Shown here piece after piece: positions 35,144 through 43,859 of a stretch of DNA of 64,000 nt. The translations under genes were made by a program, and so were the position numbers. Under the pieces are notes generated by a model. The model was not told the DNA's origin, made no database searches, and worked only from the letters and a program-made list of their open reading frames with translations. Within the stretch, counting starts at the first letter, position 1; each line of letters starts with the position of its first letter. The DNA is from Demequina aurantiaca (GTDB lineage: Bacteria > Actinomycetota > Actinomycetes > Actinomycetales > Demequinaceae), in contig NZ_BBRF01000003.1 in assembly GCF_000975135.1 (NCBI RefSeq), positions 211,469 to 275,468 on the forward strand, in the 5' to 3' direction.

Positions 35144-35772
35144 CCCGACTCTGCGTGCTGGATGTCGACTCCACGCTGATTACCGCCGAAGTTATTGAAC
35201 TCATCGCAGAACGCGCGGGAACGCGCGAGGAGGTCGCGCGGGTCACCGAGGCCGCCATGCGCGGCGAACTCGACTTTGGTCAGTCCCTCGCCGCCCGCGT
35301 GGCCACCCTCAAGGGCCTGCCGGCGTCGGTGTGCGCCGATGTGCTCGCCGAGGTGGAGTTCACCCCCGGCGCGGAGAACCTTGTCGCCACCCTGCAGGGC
35401 GAGGGCTGGCTTGTCGCCCTGGTCTCCGGCGGATTCCGCGAGATCGTGGAGCCCCTGGGCGCGCGCATCGGCATCACGCTGACGCGCGCCAACGGACTCG
35501 AGGTTGACGAAGACGGATTGCTGACCGGGCGCACGCACGGACCGGTCATTGACCGTGAGGCCAAGGCGGAGGCCCTCAAGGAATTTGCGGCCGATGCCGG
35601 GGTTGACTTGAGCGCGACCGTCGCCATTGGCGACGGGGCCAACGACCTGGCCATGATGAAAGTCGCCGGTTTGGGTATCGCGTTCAATGCCAAGCCCATC
35701 GTTCAGCAGCAGGCCGACGTGGCGCTGAACTCCCCACGGCTCGATGCCGCGCTTGAGGTCATCGAGCGTTAG
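35140..35772 (+). CDS. serB: Phosphoserine phosphatase
   Basis: SerB releases serine from O-phosphoserine, the last step of serine synthesis. The 210-aa HAD protein has DVDSTLI (nucleophile D8, acid D10), [26 protein letters not shown] and [14 protein letters not shown]. It lacks the ACT domains of mycobacterial SerB2. Its ATG overlaps the glgC stop, so it is translationally coupled to glgC, an unusual metabolic pairing. Confidence 0.93.
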   Translation: MTRLCVLDVDSTLITAEVIELIAERAGTREEVARVTEAAMRGELDFGQSLAARVATLKGLPASVCADVLAEVEFTPGAENLVATLQGEGWLVALVSGGFREIVEPLGARIGITLTRANGLEVDEDGLLTGRTHGPVIDREAKAEALKEFAADAGVDLSATVAIGDGANDLAMMKVAGLGIAFNAKPIVQQQADVALNSPRLDAALEVIER

Positions 35773-36320
35773 TCGTCCTGCAGGACCAGGCCCTCGAAGC
35801 CGTCGATGCTACGCGCGTTCTTGCGGCCCCAATATTCATTCATGGCATCGCCATCGCGCGAGCTTGCCCAACGGTCGAGCGCATTGCGATCTGACTCGAA
35901 GGTCATGAAGGGGACGGCCATTCCGCACGAGTCACTGATGCGATCCGCAGTCACCACGATGACCGCACGGGCACCGGGGTTGTCGGGGAACTGCGCGTAG
36001 GCCTCGTCCCACTCTTCGTGCCCCTTGGGGATCACGCGCGCACTGCCGTGCACACGCACGATGTTGGGCTTGCCCTCGAACGCGCACCACATCAGCGTGA
36101 TGCGGTTCACGAGCCTCACGTGCGCGATGGTCTCGATGCCCGATCCCGTGAGATCCAGGTACGCCACAGTCCTGCCGTCGACCACCCGCAACATGTCGGT
36201 GCCACCCTTGGGCGACACGTTGACGTGTCCGTCAGCGGCCGCAGTCGCCACAAAAAACACATGCTGACGCGCGATGAAGTCGGCAAGATAGCCGTCAAGA
36301 GTCTGATGCTCGGTAGGCAT
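35769..36320 (-). CDS. Pyridoxamine 5'-phosphate oxidase-like flavoprotein
   Basis: A 183-aa split-barrel protein: QHVFFVATAAADGHVNVSPKGGTDMLRVVDGRTVAYLDLTGSG, HVRLVNRITLMWCAFEG and IVRVHGSARVI are typical of the PNPOx/F420-related family. It probably binds FMN or F420; PLP synthesis is unlikely since the PdxH residues are not evident. A C-terminal part (SCGMAVPFM, WASSRDGDAMNEYW) is shared with the uncharacterised branch. The start MPTEHQTLDG at 36320 replaces a longer, non-protein-like frame to 36647. Confidence 0.85.
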   Translation of the reverse strand: MPTEHQTLDGYLADFIARQHVFFVATAAADGHVNVSPKGGTDMLRVVDGRTVAYLDLTGSGIETIAHVRLVNRITLMWCAFEGKPNIVRVHGSARVIPKGHEEWDEAYAQFPDNPGARAVIVVTADRISDSCGMAVPFMTFESDRNALDRWASSRDGDAMNEYWGRKNARSIDGFEGLVLQDD

Positions 36321-36354
36321 GAGGATCCCGTCGGGTCGGGCTAAGGCGCCGCGC

Positions 36355-36867
36355 CTAGTACAGCGCGCGGGTGGCGTAGATGCCGTTGAGGTTTGCGTCG
36401 CTAGTGTCCAGCGACGCCCACGTTCCCTCGAAGACCAATGACGCGGCGTTGCCAGTGGGCAGACCCTGCGCGATGCGCTGCAAGGACGGAGTGTCGGAGT
36501 CCGGTCCCGCGAAGTGCGCCGCGGTTGCGGACATGGTGGGCTCGTGGCCAATGACGGCCACAATGTTGGGCTCACCCTCGAGTGCCGCGAGCAGCTCCTG
36601 CACGCCACCCACGTGGGTCTCGTACAGTTCCTCCTCAACGCGCACATCGGCGGTCTCGAGCGAAGAGCTCATGAGCTTCCAGGTCTGCTGGGTGCGCACG
36701 GCAGAGGACACCAGGACCACGTCGGGGACAAGCCCTGCCTCGCGCAGCACCTCACCAAGTTCGGTGGCGGAGGTACGGCCGGGCAGGGTCAGTGACCGGT
36801 CGTGGTCCGACAGGTTGTCCGACGGCGGCTCGGCCTTGGCGTGACGAACAAGTAGCAAAGTAGGCAT
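36355..36867 (-). CDS. SixA-type histidine phosphatase
   Basis: A 170-aa phosphoglycerate-mutase-like protein. LLLVRHAKAEPP carries the catalytic RH, and VIGHEPTMSA the second histidine; VSSAVRTQQTW and LYETHVGGVQELL are other family features. SixA acts on phosphohistidine in phosphorelays, but in actinobacteria the partner is unknown. The start at 36867 is a few bases beyond the fabI stop; the frame further upstream overlaps fabI and is rejected. Confidence 0.9.
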   Translation of the reverse strand: MPTLLLVRHAKAEPPSDNLSDHDRSLTLPGRTSATELGEVLREAGLVPDVVLVSSAVRTQQTWKLMSSSLETADVRVEEELYETHVGGVQELLAALEGEPNIVAVIGHEPTMSATAAHFAGPDSDTPSLQRIAQGLPTGNAASLVFEGTWASLDTSDANLNGIYATRALY

Positions 36868-36872
36868 GGTGA

Positions 36873-37640
36873 TTACTGTCCCATCGCGTGTACGCCACCG
36901 TCGACGTGAATCATCTCGCCGGTGGTCTTGGGGAACCAGTCCGTCAGCAACGCGGTCACGGTGCGTGCGGTGGGTTCGGGGTCTTCGGAGTCCCAGCCCA
37001 GTGGCGCGCGCTCGCCCCACTTGCTTTCCATCTGGTCAAAGCCGGGGATGTGCTTCGCGGCCGTGGTCTTGATGGGGCCGGCGGAGACGAGGTTGCAGCG
37101 GATGCCCTTGGGGCCGAGGTCGCGGGCGACGTAGCGCGACGTGGCCTCGAAGGCCGCCTTCGCGACACCCATCCAGTCGTACACGGGCCAAGCGAAGCGG
37201 CCGTCAAAGGTAAGACCCACAATGGAGCCGCCCTCTGACATCAGTGGCGCCGTAGCGACCGCGAGTGACTTGAGGGAGTAAGCGGAGATCTGCATGGCTG
37301 TGGCGACGTCGTCCCACTCGGCGGCCATGAAGTTGCCTCCCATGACGGACTGCGGCGCGAAGCCGATCGAGTGAACCACGCCGTCGAGGTGGGGGACGTG
37401 CTCGCGCACATTGTCCGCGAGCTGCTCGAGGTGCTCGGGGTTGGTGACGTCCAGCTCGACCACGAGGGCCTCCTGCGGAAGCCGGCGACCCATGGCCTGG
37501 GTGATCTTAAGCGAGCGACCCATGCCGGTCAGCACAACCGTCGCCCCCTGCTCCTGGCACAGACGCGCGACTGAGAAGGCGATCGAGCCCTCCGTCAGCA
37601 CCCCGGTGACCAGAATGTTCTTACCGTCAAGCATGCCCAT
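36873..37640 (-). CDS. fabI: Enoyl-ACP reductase (InhA/FabI type)
   Basis: FabI catalyses the last reduction of fatty acid elongation using NADH or NADPH. The 255-aa SDR protein begins MGMLDGKNILVTG, has VLTEGSIAFSVARL, HSIGFAP, the active-site YDWMGVAKAAFEATSRY (Y and K), and GMLDGK at the N-terminus like InhA. GGAGGAAACACTG precedes the ATG at 37640; a longer frame to 37778 is not protein-like. It forms a pair with fabG upstream, as mabA-inhA does in mycobacteria. The InhA relationship makes it the expected isoniazid/triclosan-type target. Confidence 0.94.
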   Translation of the reverse strand: MGMLDGKNILVTGVLTEGSIAFSVARLCQEQGATVVLTGMGRSLKITQAMGRRLPQEALVVELDVTNPEHLEQLADNVREHVPHLDGVVHSIGFAPQSVMGGNFMAAEWDDVATAMQISAYSLKSLAVATAPLMSEGGSIVGLTFDGRFAWPVYDWMGVAKAAFEATSRYVARDLGPKGIRCNLVSAGPIKTTAAKHIPGFDQMESKWGERAPLGWDSEDPEPTARTVTALLTDWFPKTTGEMIHVDGGVHAMGQ

Positions 37641-37716
37641 CAGTGTTTCCTCCGTGTGGTGGCGCTTAGGTCTTGAGCCTAGCGCGCTGTCGTGAAAGTG
37701 AAGTGGGGCAAGGGTC

Positions 37717-38421
37717 CTAGTGGCCCATGCCCAGCCCGCCGTCAACGGGGATGACCGCGCCCGAGATGTATCCGGCATCGTCCGATGCTAGGAACCTGGC
37801 CGCCGAGGCGACTTCATCCGTCGAGCCAAAACGCTTGGCGGGAATGTTTGCCTCGTATTGCTTGACGACGTCGTCGCCCAACTCAGCGGTCATGGCGGTG
37901 GTGATGAAGCCGGGTGCGATGACGTTCGCTGTAATGCCGCGAGCGCCGAGCTCACGCGTGATGGAACGAGCCATGCCCACGAGCGCGGACTTGGACGCCG
38001 AGTAGTTGACCTGGCCGGGGTTTCCCAGCAGCGCCACCACGGAGCCCACGAGGACGATGCGGCCGTACTTCTCGCGGATCATCGACTGGGACGCGCGGCG
38101 CACGCAGCGGAACGTGCCGGTGAGATTGACGTCAATGACAGACTCGAAGTCCTCGTCGCTCATGCGCATGAGCAGCCCGTCCTTGGTGATGCCCGCATTG
38201 GCGACGAGTACGCGCACGCGGCCGTGCTTAGCCTCTAGTTCGTCAAAGGCGGCGTTGACGGCATCCGTGTCCGTCATGTCCGCGATGGCGCCAGTGACGC
38301 CCTCGGGAAGGTCCCCGCCGCGATAGATCGTGCTGACGGTGTCCCCCGCCTCCACGAATGCTTCCGCGATCGCTCTGCCAATTCCACGGGCCGCGCCAGT
38401 CACCACTACGTGTCGAGTCAT
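37717..38421 (-). CDS. fabG: 3-oxoacyl-ACP reductase
   Basis: FabG (MabA type) reduces beta-ketoacyl-ACP in fatty acid elongation. The 234-aa SDR protein shows VTGAARGIGRAIAEAF, LVANAGITKD, and the catalytic YSASKSA, with VIPVDGG near the end. The start MTRHVVVTG at 38421 is chosen. It precedes fabI by 76 bp, the mabA-inhA order. Confidence 0.93.
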   Translation of the reverse strand: MTRHVVVTGAARGIGRAIAEAFVEAGDTVSTIYRGGDLPEGVTGAIADMTDTDAVNAAFDELEAKHGRVRVLVANAGITKDGLLMRMSDEDFESVIDVNLTGTFRCVRRASQSMIREKYGRIVLVGSVVALLGNPGQVNYSASKSALVGMARSITRELGARGITANVIAPGFITTAMTAELGDDVVKQYEANIPAKRFGSTDEVASAARFLASDDAGYISGAVIPVDGGLGMGH

Positions 38422-38542
38422 AGCCGCAACGGTAGCGGAAGCCGCCCGAGGGCGGAAACAGCGCCGCCGGTCGACGTACCGCTCCACAGCATCGGGCCGC
38501 GTCGTGCGGCCCGACCCGAACCAAGCAGGCTCCAGACGCGAT

Positions 38543-38548
38543 TACCAT
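38543..38548 (+). promoter_or_regulatory. -10 box for leaderless SURF1 transcript
   Basis: TACCAT ends six bases before the GTG at 38555, supporting that start. Confidence 0.45.
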
Positions 38549-38554
38549 CGTCAG

Positions 38555-39454
38555 GTGACGTCAACAGATTCTCGCGAGTATGCGCCGTGGGTACGCATCA
38601 CCGGAATCATCCTCGTGGCTCTCTCCGTCAGTATCGCGGCCATCTTCCTCGGGCGCTGGCAGTATCACCGCTACGAGGTGCGCAATGAAGCGTTGCATCA
38701 GTACAACCTCGGCCTAACAGAAGACCCCAAGCCGCTCGACGAGCTCATCCCCCCTGGTTCGACGGACCTGCCGCCGCACACGCAGTGGCGCGAGGCAGTG
38801 CTGGTGGGTCACTTCGAGGCCGACTCGACCACGGTGCTACGCAACCGCCCGGTGGACAGCATTCCAACGTGGCAGTACCTCGCGTGGTTTGACACCACCG
38901 ATGGACGGTCGATGCTGATCAACCTTGGCTGGATTCCGCTGCCCGCCGCGGGGGACGATACGCCCGACGTTCCTTACCCGGCCGAGGAGACGACCATCAC
39001 GGTCATCACGCGGTCATGGGAGGACGACGACGGCCGTCGCGGTGATGGCGCCACCCGGGTGACTCCCGAGCAGGTGCCAACGCCCACCTATGAGCCTGTG
39101 CCCGGGTATGGAATGCTGCGCGAAATGTGCGTCGGCTCCGACTGTGCCGAGGTGGTCGTGGGTGAACCAACTCCCCTGCCTTCCCTCAGCACGGGTCCGC
39201 ACCTGTCCTACGCGTGGCAGTGGTGGGTGCTCGCGGCCATGGCCCCCGTTGGCGCAATCATCATGATCCGCCGCGAGTACGCGGGCCCCGACGAGGAGAT
39301 GACAGACGCCGATGCTGGGGCTGAGGCCCCCGATGGCGCCGCCCCGTCAGCAACGACAGAGGGCGACGAGACCGCCACGCCTGCCCCGGCATCGGCCGGA
39401 CGTGGCCGCCGCAAGCGTAAGCTCAGCGACGAGGAAATCGAAGACGCGCTCTAG
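38555..39454 (+). CDS. SURF1-family cytochrome oxidase assembly protein
   Basis: A 299-aa membrane protein of the SURF1 family, which helps insert heme a into cytochrome c oxidase. An N-terminal transmembrane segment (about 13-33) is followed by FLGRWQYHRYEVRNEAL, an outer loop domain (VLVGHFEADSTTVLRNRPVD, LINLGWIPL) and a second segment (WQWWVLAAMAPVGAIIMI). The last ~55 residues are an Ala/Asp-rich tail ending in basic GRGRRKRKLSDEE. ctaA, which makes heme a, is in the same window. Its stop and that of the ABC-F gene share CTAG. Confidence 0.9.
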   Translation: MTSTDSREYAPWVRITGIILVALSVSIAAIFLGRWQYHRYEVRNEALHQYNLGLTEDPKPLDELIPPGSTDLPPHTQWREAVLVGHFEADSTTVLRNRPVDSIPTWQYLAWFDTTDGRSMLINLGWIPLPAAGDDTPDVPYPAEETTITVITRSWEDDDGRRGDGATRVTPEQVPTPTYEPVPGYGMLREMCVGSDCAEVVVGEPTPLPSLSTGPHLSYAWQWWVLAAMAPVGAIIMIRREYAGPDEEMTDADAGAEAPDGAAPSATTEGDETATPAPASAGRGRRKRKLSDEEIEDAL

Positions 39455-41049
39455 GCAAGCGCGATCAGGTCGCGGTATGTGGCGTTCCACAGGTCCTCGA
39501 CCGCGTCGGGCAGCAGTAGCACACGCTCCGGCTCGAGCGCATCCACGGCGCCCTCATCGTGAGTGACCATCACCACTGCACCTTCGTAGTTGGCGAGCGC
39601 GCCCAGAATCTCTGCGCGCGACGCGGGGTCGAGGTTGTTCGTGGGCTCGTCGAGCAGCAGTACGTTCGCCTTGCTGACCACCAGGGTCGCGAGCGCGAGA
39701 CGCGTCTTCTCTCCTCCGGACAGCACCTTGGTGGGCTTGTGGGCATCGTCACCGGAAAAAAGGAACGAGCCGAGGACTTTGCGCACGTCCGCGTCGCTCA
39801 GATCCGGGGAGGCGTGCTTCATGTTCTCGAGCACCGTCTGACTCATGTCCAGAGTGTCGTGCTCCTGCGCAAAGTAGCCGAGCTTGAGCCCGTGGCCGGC
39901 CTCAATGATGCCGGTGTCGGGCTTCTCGACTCCTGACAGCAGACGCAGCAGCGTGGTCTTACCCGCACCATTGAGTCCCAGAATCACCACACGCGAGCCA
40001 CGGTCAATGGCGAGTTCCACGTCCGTGAAGATCTCGAGCGAGCCGTAAGACTTGGACAACTCCCACGCGCGCAGCGGCGTCTTACCGCACGGGGACGGGG
40101 CCGGAAAGCGCAGCGCGGCGACCTTGTCCTGAACGCGCACGTCGTCAAGCCCGTCAAGCAGCTTCTGTGCTCGCTTGGCCATGTTCTGCGCCGCCGTCGC
40201 CTTGCTCGCCTTGGCCCGCATCTTGTCAGCCTGCGCCATGAGCACGGTGGCCTTCTTCTCAGCGTTGTCGCGCTCGCGGCGGCGGCTGCGCTCATCCGTC
40301 TCGCGCTGCTTGAGGTAGAGATCCCAATTCAGGCTGTACTGGTCCATCTCGCCACGGTTCGCGTCCAGGTGAAATACCTTGTTGACGGTCTTGCGAAGCA
40401 GTTCGACGTCGTGAGAGATGACCACGAGTCCGCCACTGAAGTTCGACAGGAAGCCGCGCAGCCACACAATCGAGTCCGCGTCGAGGTGGTTGGTGGGCTC
40501 GTCAAGCAGCAGCGTCTGGGCGTCGGAGAACAGGATGCGCGAGAGCTCCACGCGGCGGCGCTGGCCTCCGGACAGGGTGCCGATGGGCTGGCTCAACACA
40601 CGCTCGTCGAGGCCGAGGTTGGCAGCAATGCGAGCGGCTTCAGACTCGGCGGCGTAGCCACCCGCGGCGCGGAACTCCTCCTCGATGCGGGGGTACTTGT
40701 TCATGGCCTTCTCGTGGACGGCGGGGTCCTCGCTCGCCATGCCCTCCTCGGCGGCTCGCAGCTTCCTCATCACGGTCGCGAGGTCGCGCGCCTCGAGGAT
40801 GCGATCCATCGCGTGCTGCTCAAGGTCACCGGTACGAGGGTCCTGCGGGAGGTAGCCGAATGTGCCCTTGTGGGTCACGGTGCCGCCCGTGGGCTGGCCC
40901 TCGCCGGCCAGAATCTTGGTGAGAGTGGTCTTGCCGGCGCCGTTTCGCCCCACGAGCCCGACCCTGTCGCCGGGTGCAATCTGGAAGCTGGCGGGGTGCA
41001 ACAGCACCCGCGCGCCAATGCGCATTTCGAGGCCATTAGCCACAATCAC
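39451..41049 (-). CDS. ABC-F family ATPase (translation-associated)
   Basis: A 532-aa protein with two ATPase domains and no membrane segment. Domain 1: GRNGAGKTT and LSGGQRRRVEL with LLLDEPTNHLD. Domain 2: GLNGAGKTT and LSGGEKTRLALA with LLLDEPTNNLD. The linker (about 240-330) is rich in Arg, Lys and Glu and forms the ribosome-probing coiled coil. Such proteins act on stalled ribosomes or give antibiotic protection; the class is not decided here. GTG at 41049 is used because AGGAGA lies five bases upstream. Confidence 0.92.
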   Translation of the reverse strand: MIVANGLEMRIGARVLLHPASFQIAPGDRVGLVGRNGAGKTTLTKILAGEGQPTGGTVTHKGTFGYLPQDPRTGDLEQHAMDRILEARDLATVMRKLRAAEEGMASEDPAVHEKAMNKYPRIEEEFRAAGGYAAESEAARIAANLGLDERVLSQPIGTLSGGQRRRVELSRILFSDAQTLLLDEPTNHLDADSIVWLRGFLSNFSGGLVVISHDVELLRKTVNKVFHLDANRGEMDQYSLNWDLYLKQRETDERSRRRERDNAEKKATVLMAQADKMRAKASKATAAQNMAKRAQKLLDGLDDVRVQDKVAALRFPAPSPCGKTPLRAWELSKSYGSLEIFTDVELAIDRGSRVVILGLNGAGKTTLLRLLSGVEKPDTGIIEAGHGLKLGYFAQEHDTLDMSQTVLENMKHASPDLSDADVRKVLGSFLFSGDDAHKPTKVLSGGEKTRLALATLVVSKANVLLLDEPTNNLDPASRAEILGALANYEGAVVMVTHDEGAVDALEPERVLLLPDAVEDLWNATYRDLIALA

Positions 41050-41180
41050 GGAAATCTCCTTGCCGGCCCGCACCGATCTTTGTAGGCAATCCACAGCATT
41101 TTGCCAGGAATCGGGGCTACGGGGCCCTTTTCTTTGTAGGACAGGTAGTGTTTCCGCCAGAAGCCAACCAAGGAGGCGCC

Positions 41181-41891
41181 ATGTCGCTACACAAGTATTT
41201 TACGGGCACTAACGTTGCCCTCATTGCAGTGTTCGCCGGACTCATCGCGGTCTCGACCGCCGTTCCGGAGATCACGCTCGTCTCGGGCGTGCCGATCTCG
41301 TTGCAGACCTTCGCCACTGTCCTTGCCGCCATGGTGCTTGGCCCCTGGCGCGGACTCGCCGCCGTGGGCCTCTACATCGCCGTCGGCCTGGTGGGCGCGC
41401 CCATCTTCGCCAACGGCGTTGCGGGCTTCGAGATCTTCGCGCGCCCCAGCTGGGGCTACCTCGTTGGCATGCTCATCGCCACGATCCCGGTTGGTCTGAT
41501 TGTTCGTACCTTGCGCCGCCGCAACGCCCTGAACTTCATGTCGCTGCTGGGCGCTGGCCTGGTGTCCCTGCCGGTCATCTACGCGTTCGGTGTGCCGGTC
41601 CTGTCCAACAAGCTGGGCATCAACATGCTGACCCTGCCCGCAGGCTGCGAAGGCGTGGGCGACTTCGCCTCCGGCTGCGTCACGGGCCTCACCGTGGGTA
41701 CCGTGCCCTTCCTGCCCGGTGACCTCGTGAAGATCGTCATTGCGGCCGCGGTCGCCGCCGCAATCCACCGCGCCTACCCCTGGGTGCTTGGCACCAAGGC
41801 GAAGGCGAGCAAGCGCATCGACGAGGCTCCGGTGGCTACCCTCACGGACGAGAACGTGGAAGCGAACCACGAGAGTGCCACGACCGTCTAG
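41181..41891 (+). CDS. bioY: Biotin transporter substrate-binding subunit BioY
   Basis: BioY is the S component of the biotin ECF transporter. The 236-aa protein has about six transmembrane segments and the family features VPISLQTFATVLAAMVLGPWRGLAAVGLYIAVGLVGAPIFA and LPGDLVKIVIAAAVAAAI. AAGGAGG precedes the ATG at 41181; MFPPE upstream is not part of the gene. It is followed directly by bioM and bioN, which supports assignment to biotin. Tail residues after about 210 are polar. Confidence 0.93.
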   Translation: MSLHKYFTGTNVALIAVFAGLIAVSTAVPEITLVSGVPISLQTFATVLAAMVLGPWRGLAAVGLYIAVGLVGAPIFANGVAGFEIFARPSWGYLVGMLIATIPVGLIVRTLRRRNALNFMSLLGAGLVSLPVIYAFGVPVLSNKLGINMLTLPAGCEGVGDFASGCVTGLTVGTVPFLPGDLVKIVIAAAVAAAIHRAYPWVLGTKAKASKRIDEAPVATLTDENVEANHESATTV

Positions 41892-41894
41892 CCT
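41889..41894 (+). promoter_or_regulatory. Possible internal -10 box before bioM
   Basis: TAGCCT ends six bases before the bioM ATG and overlaps the bioY stop codon. It could provide separate leaderless bioM transcription, but may be accidental within the operon. Confidence 0.25.
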
Positions 41895-41900
41895 TAAGGC

Positions 41901-42608
41901 ATGATCGAATTCAAGGCCGCGGCCGTTACCGCGCCCGATTCCGGTGTGTCGATTCTCGACCCCACCACGCTCACCCTGAACGAGGATCGCATCAGCATCA
42001 TCGGGGCGAACGGCTCGGGCAAGTCCACGTTGGCACGCCTGATCAATGGCCTGGTCCTGCCGGTCACTGGCTCGGTGGAGGTCGACGGGCTGGACACCGT
42101 GAAGCAGGGGGCGAAGGTCCGCCGCAAGGTGGGGTACCTCTTTACCGACCCCACGTCGCAGCTGATCATGCCTACGGCGGTCGAGGACGTCACGCTCTCG
42201 TTGCGCCGGATCATCGACGACAAGTCCGAGCGCACCGAGGCCGCTTTGACGGCTCTCGAGGAAATCGGCTTGGGCGGCAAGGGCGATGTCTCGGTTAACG
42301 CCCTATCCGGCGGGCAGCGACAGCTGCTGGCCCTCGCTGGCGTCTTGGCGGTCACTCCTGAGGTGATCGTCGCGGACGAGCCCACCACATTGCTCGACCT
42401 GCGCTGGCGCGCCCACGTGGGTGCACTCCTGCGCACGCTGCCGCTGCAGGTCATCGAGGTCACGCACGACCTTGACGCTGCCTCGCGCGCGCACCGCACG
42501 ATCGTGATCGACTCGGGCGCCGTAGCGTTCGATGGCGATCCTGCCGAGGCAGTGAAGTTCTACCGCGACCTCATGTTTGGCCGCCCTACCCGTACGGCGG
42601 ACGCGTGA
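41901..42608 (+). CDS. bioM: Biotin ECF transporter ATPase BioM
   Basis: The A-component ATPase (235 aa): Walker A GANGSGKST, VGYLFTDPTSQLIMPTAVEDV (Q-loop of ECF ATPases), LSGGQRQLLALAGVL, Walker B VIVADEPTTLLD and VTHDLDAA. It energises BioY through BioN. It lies nine bases after bioY and overlaps bioN by ATGA-type coupling (GTGA). Confidence 0.93.
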   Translation: MIEFKAAAVTAPDSGVSILDPTTLTLNEDRISIIGANGSGKSTLARLINGLVLPVTGSVEVDGLDTVKQGAKVRRKVGYLFTDPTSQLIMPTAVEDVTLSLRRIIDDKSERTEAALTALEEIGLGGKGDVSVNALSGGQRQLLALAGVLAVTPEVIVADEPTTLLDLRWRAHVGALLRTLPLQVIEVTHDLDAASRAHRTIVIDSGAVAFDGDPAEAVKFYRDLMFGRPTRTADA

Positions 42609-43450
42609 TTTCACTCCTGGGGATCTATCGCCCCGGCACGACGCCGCTACACAAGGCGTCTGCCGGGCTGAAGTCCCTGATGCTTCTGCTGACGGTCGTC
42701 ATCACGATGGTCGTGGACGACCCCGTCACGAGCGTCGGCATCATGTGTGCGTGCCTGCTGCTGCTCGTCAGTACTGCTCCCCCCGCCAAGCCCACCCTGC
42801 GTGCGATGGGCATCATCATGGTGGTCGCCGTGCTGACCGTCAGTTTCCAGTTGTGGCGCGGCGAGGTGGAGCGTGCGATCGACGTCGCGGCCGACTTGAC
42901 CGCCATCGCCGCCCTGGCGCTGGCCATCAGTTGCTCGACGCCGATGGAGTCGATGCTTGACCTGGTGTCGCGCATGGTCCGCCCGTTCGGCCGCATTCTG
43001 CCCCCGGAGACCATCGGGCTAATGTTTGCGCTGACACTGCGCGCCATCCCGGAGGCCGCCCGCATCTTTATCGATGCCCGCACCGCCGCTCGCGCCCGCG
43101 GACTCGAACGCGACCCCCGAGCCGTACTCATCCCCGGCGCCACCCGCACCGTGGGTTTCGCGCTGCAGTTGGGACAGGCGCTCCACGCCCGCGGCATCGC
43201 AGAAGAGGCCAAGCCCGAGCGCGCCGAGAAGAAGTCGCGCAAGGATCGCCGCAGCGAGAAGGCAGCGGCCGATGCTGAGGCAAGCCAGACTCCCCTCGTC
43301 ACCTATTCCACCGTTCCCACCACAACGGCCGAGGTGCCGTCCGATGCGGTGGTCGCCGATGGCGCCGCAAGCGCCGAGGACGGCAAGCCCTCCTCGGAGG
43401 ACTCATCAGGAGTGACTCCCACCACCGAGGAACGCACTCAGTCCACGTAG
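42605..43450 (+). CDS. bioN: Biotin ECF transporter T component BioN, with long acidic tail
   Basis: The transmembrane T component (CbiQ family) coupling BioM to BioY. Residues 1-195 have about five hydrophobic segments and the ECF coupling motif AARARGLERDPR, followed by LHARGI. The last ~85 residues (about 197-281) form a low-complexity tail, first Lys/Arg/Glu-rich, then Ala/Ser/Thr/Glu-rich, beyond the usual ~200-aa length of the family. Its GTG start overlaps the bioM stop. The gene converges on sufT, with a hairpin between. Confidence 0.9.
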   Translation: MISLLGIYRPGTTPLHKASAGLKSLMLLLTVVITMVVDDPVTSVGIMCACLLLLVSTAPPAKPTLRAMGIIMVVAVLTVSFQLWRGEVERAIDVAADLTAIAALALAISCSTPMESMLDLVSRMVRPFGRILPPETIGLMFALTLRAIPEAARIFIDARTAARARGLERDPRAVLIPGATRTVGFALQLGQALHARGIAEEAKPERAEKKSRKDRRSEKAAADAEASQTPLVTYSTVPTTTAEVPSDAVVADGAASAEDGKPSSEDSSGVTPTTEERTQST

Positions 43451-43490
43451 TCGACGCGAGGGATCACCCACGGGGTACGTCACCATTGAG

Positions 43491-43516
43491 GCCGCCGCAG
43501 CGCAAGCCGCGGCGGC
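43491..43516. terminator. Hairpin between convergent bioN and sufT
   Basis: GCCGCCGC (43491-43498) pairs with GCGGCGGC (43509-43516) in the 79-bp gap. It probably ends transcription in both directions; no T-run is present. Confidence 0.45.
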
Positions 43517-43529
43517 AAAGGATCCTCTG

Positions 43530-43859
43530 CTAGACGTTGAATCCGAGCGCGCGAAGCTGCTCGCGTCCGTCGTCGGTGATCGTGTCCGGACCCCACGGCG
43601 GCATCCACACCCAGTTGATGCGGAAGCCATCGACGATGCCCTCGAGTGCCTGACCGGTCTGGTCCTCGAGAACATCGGTCAGCGGACATGCCGCCGAGGT
43701 CAGGGTCATGTCGATGACCGCGTGGCGGTTCTCGTCGATCGAGACGCCATAGATGAGTCCGAGGTCCACGACGTTGATACCCAACTCGGGGTCGATCACG
43801 TCGTACATGGCCTCCTCAACATCGGCCGCGTTTGACGGTGCTTGCGTAGTGTCGGTCAT
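43530..43859 (-). CDS. sufT: SufT-type Fe-S assembly factor (DUF59)
   Basis: A 109-aa MIP18/PaaD-like protein: EEAMYDVIDPELGINVVDLGLIYGV is the DUF59 signature, followed by MTLTSAACPLTD with the conserved cysteine and WMPPWGPDTI. It helps deliver Fe-S clusters. It closes the suf operon and overlaps sufU by ATGA. The start MTDTTQ at 43859 replaces a longer frame. Confidence 0.92.
   Translation of the reverse strand: MTDTTQAPSNAADVEEAMYDVIDPELGINVVDLGLIYGVSIDENRHAVIDMTLTSAACPLTDVLEDQTGQALEGIVDGFRINWVWMPPWGPDTITDDGREQLRALGFNV

Noticed and set aside
36321..36647. Longer N-terminus for the PNPOx-like gene
   Set aside because: The extra 109 residues overlap the SixA gene and are rich in Cys, Arg and Ser without family resemblance.
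41079..41140. Repeated CTTTGTAGG as a biotin operator
   Set aside because: Only two loosely similar copies, one inside the ABC-F leader, with no dyad symmetry; not enough to call a BioQ or BirA site.
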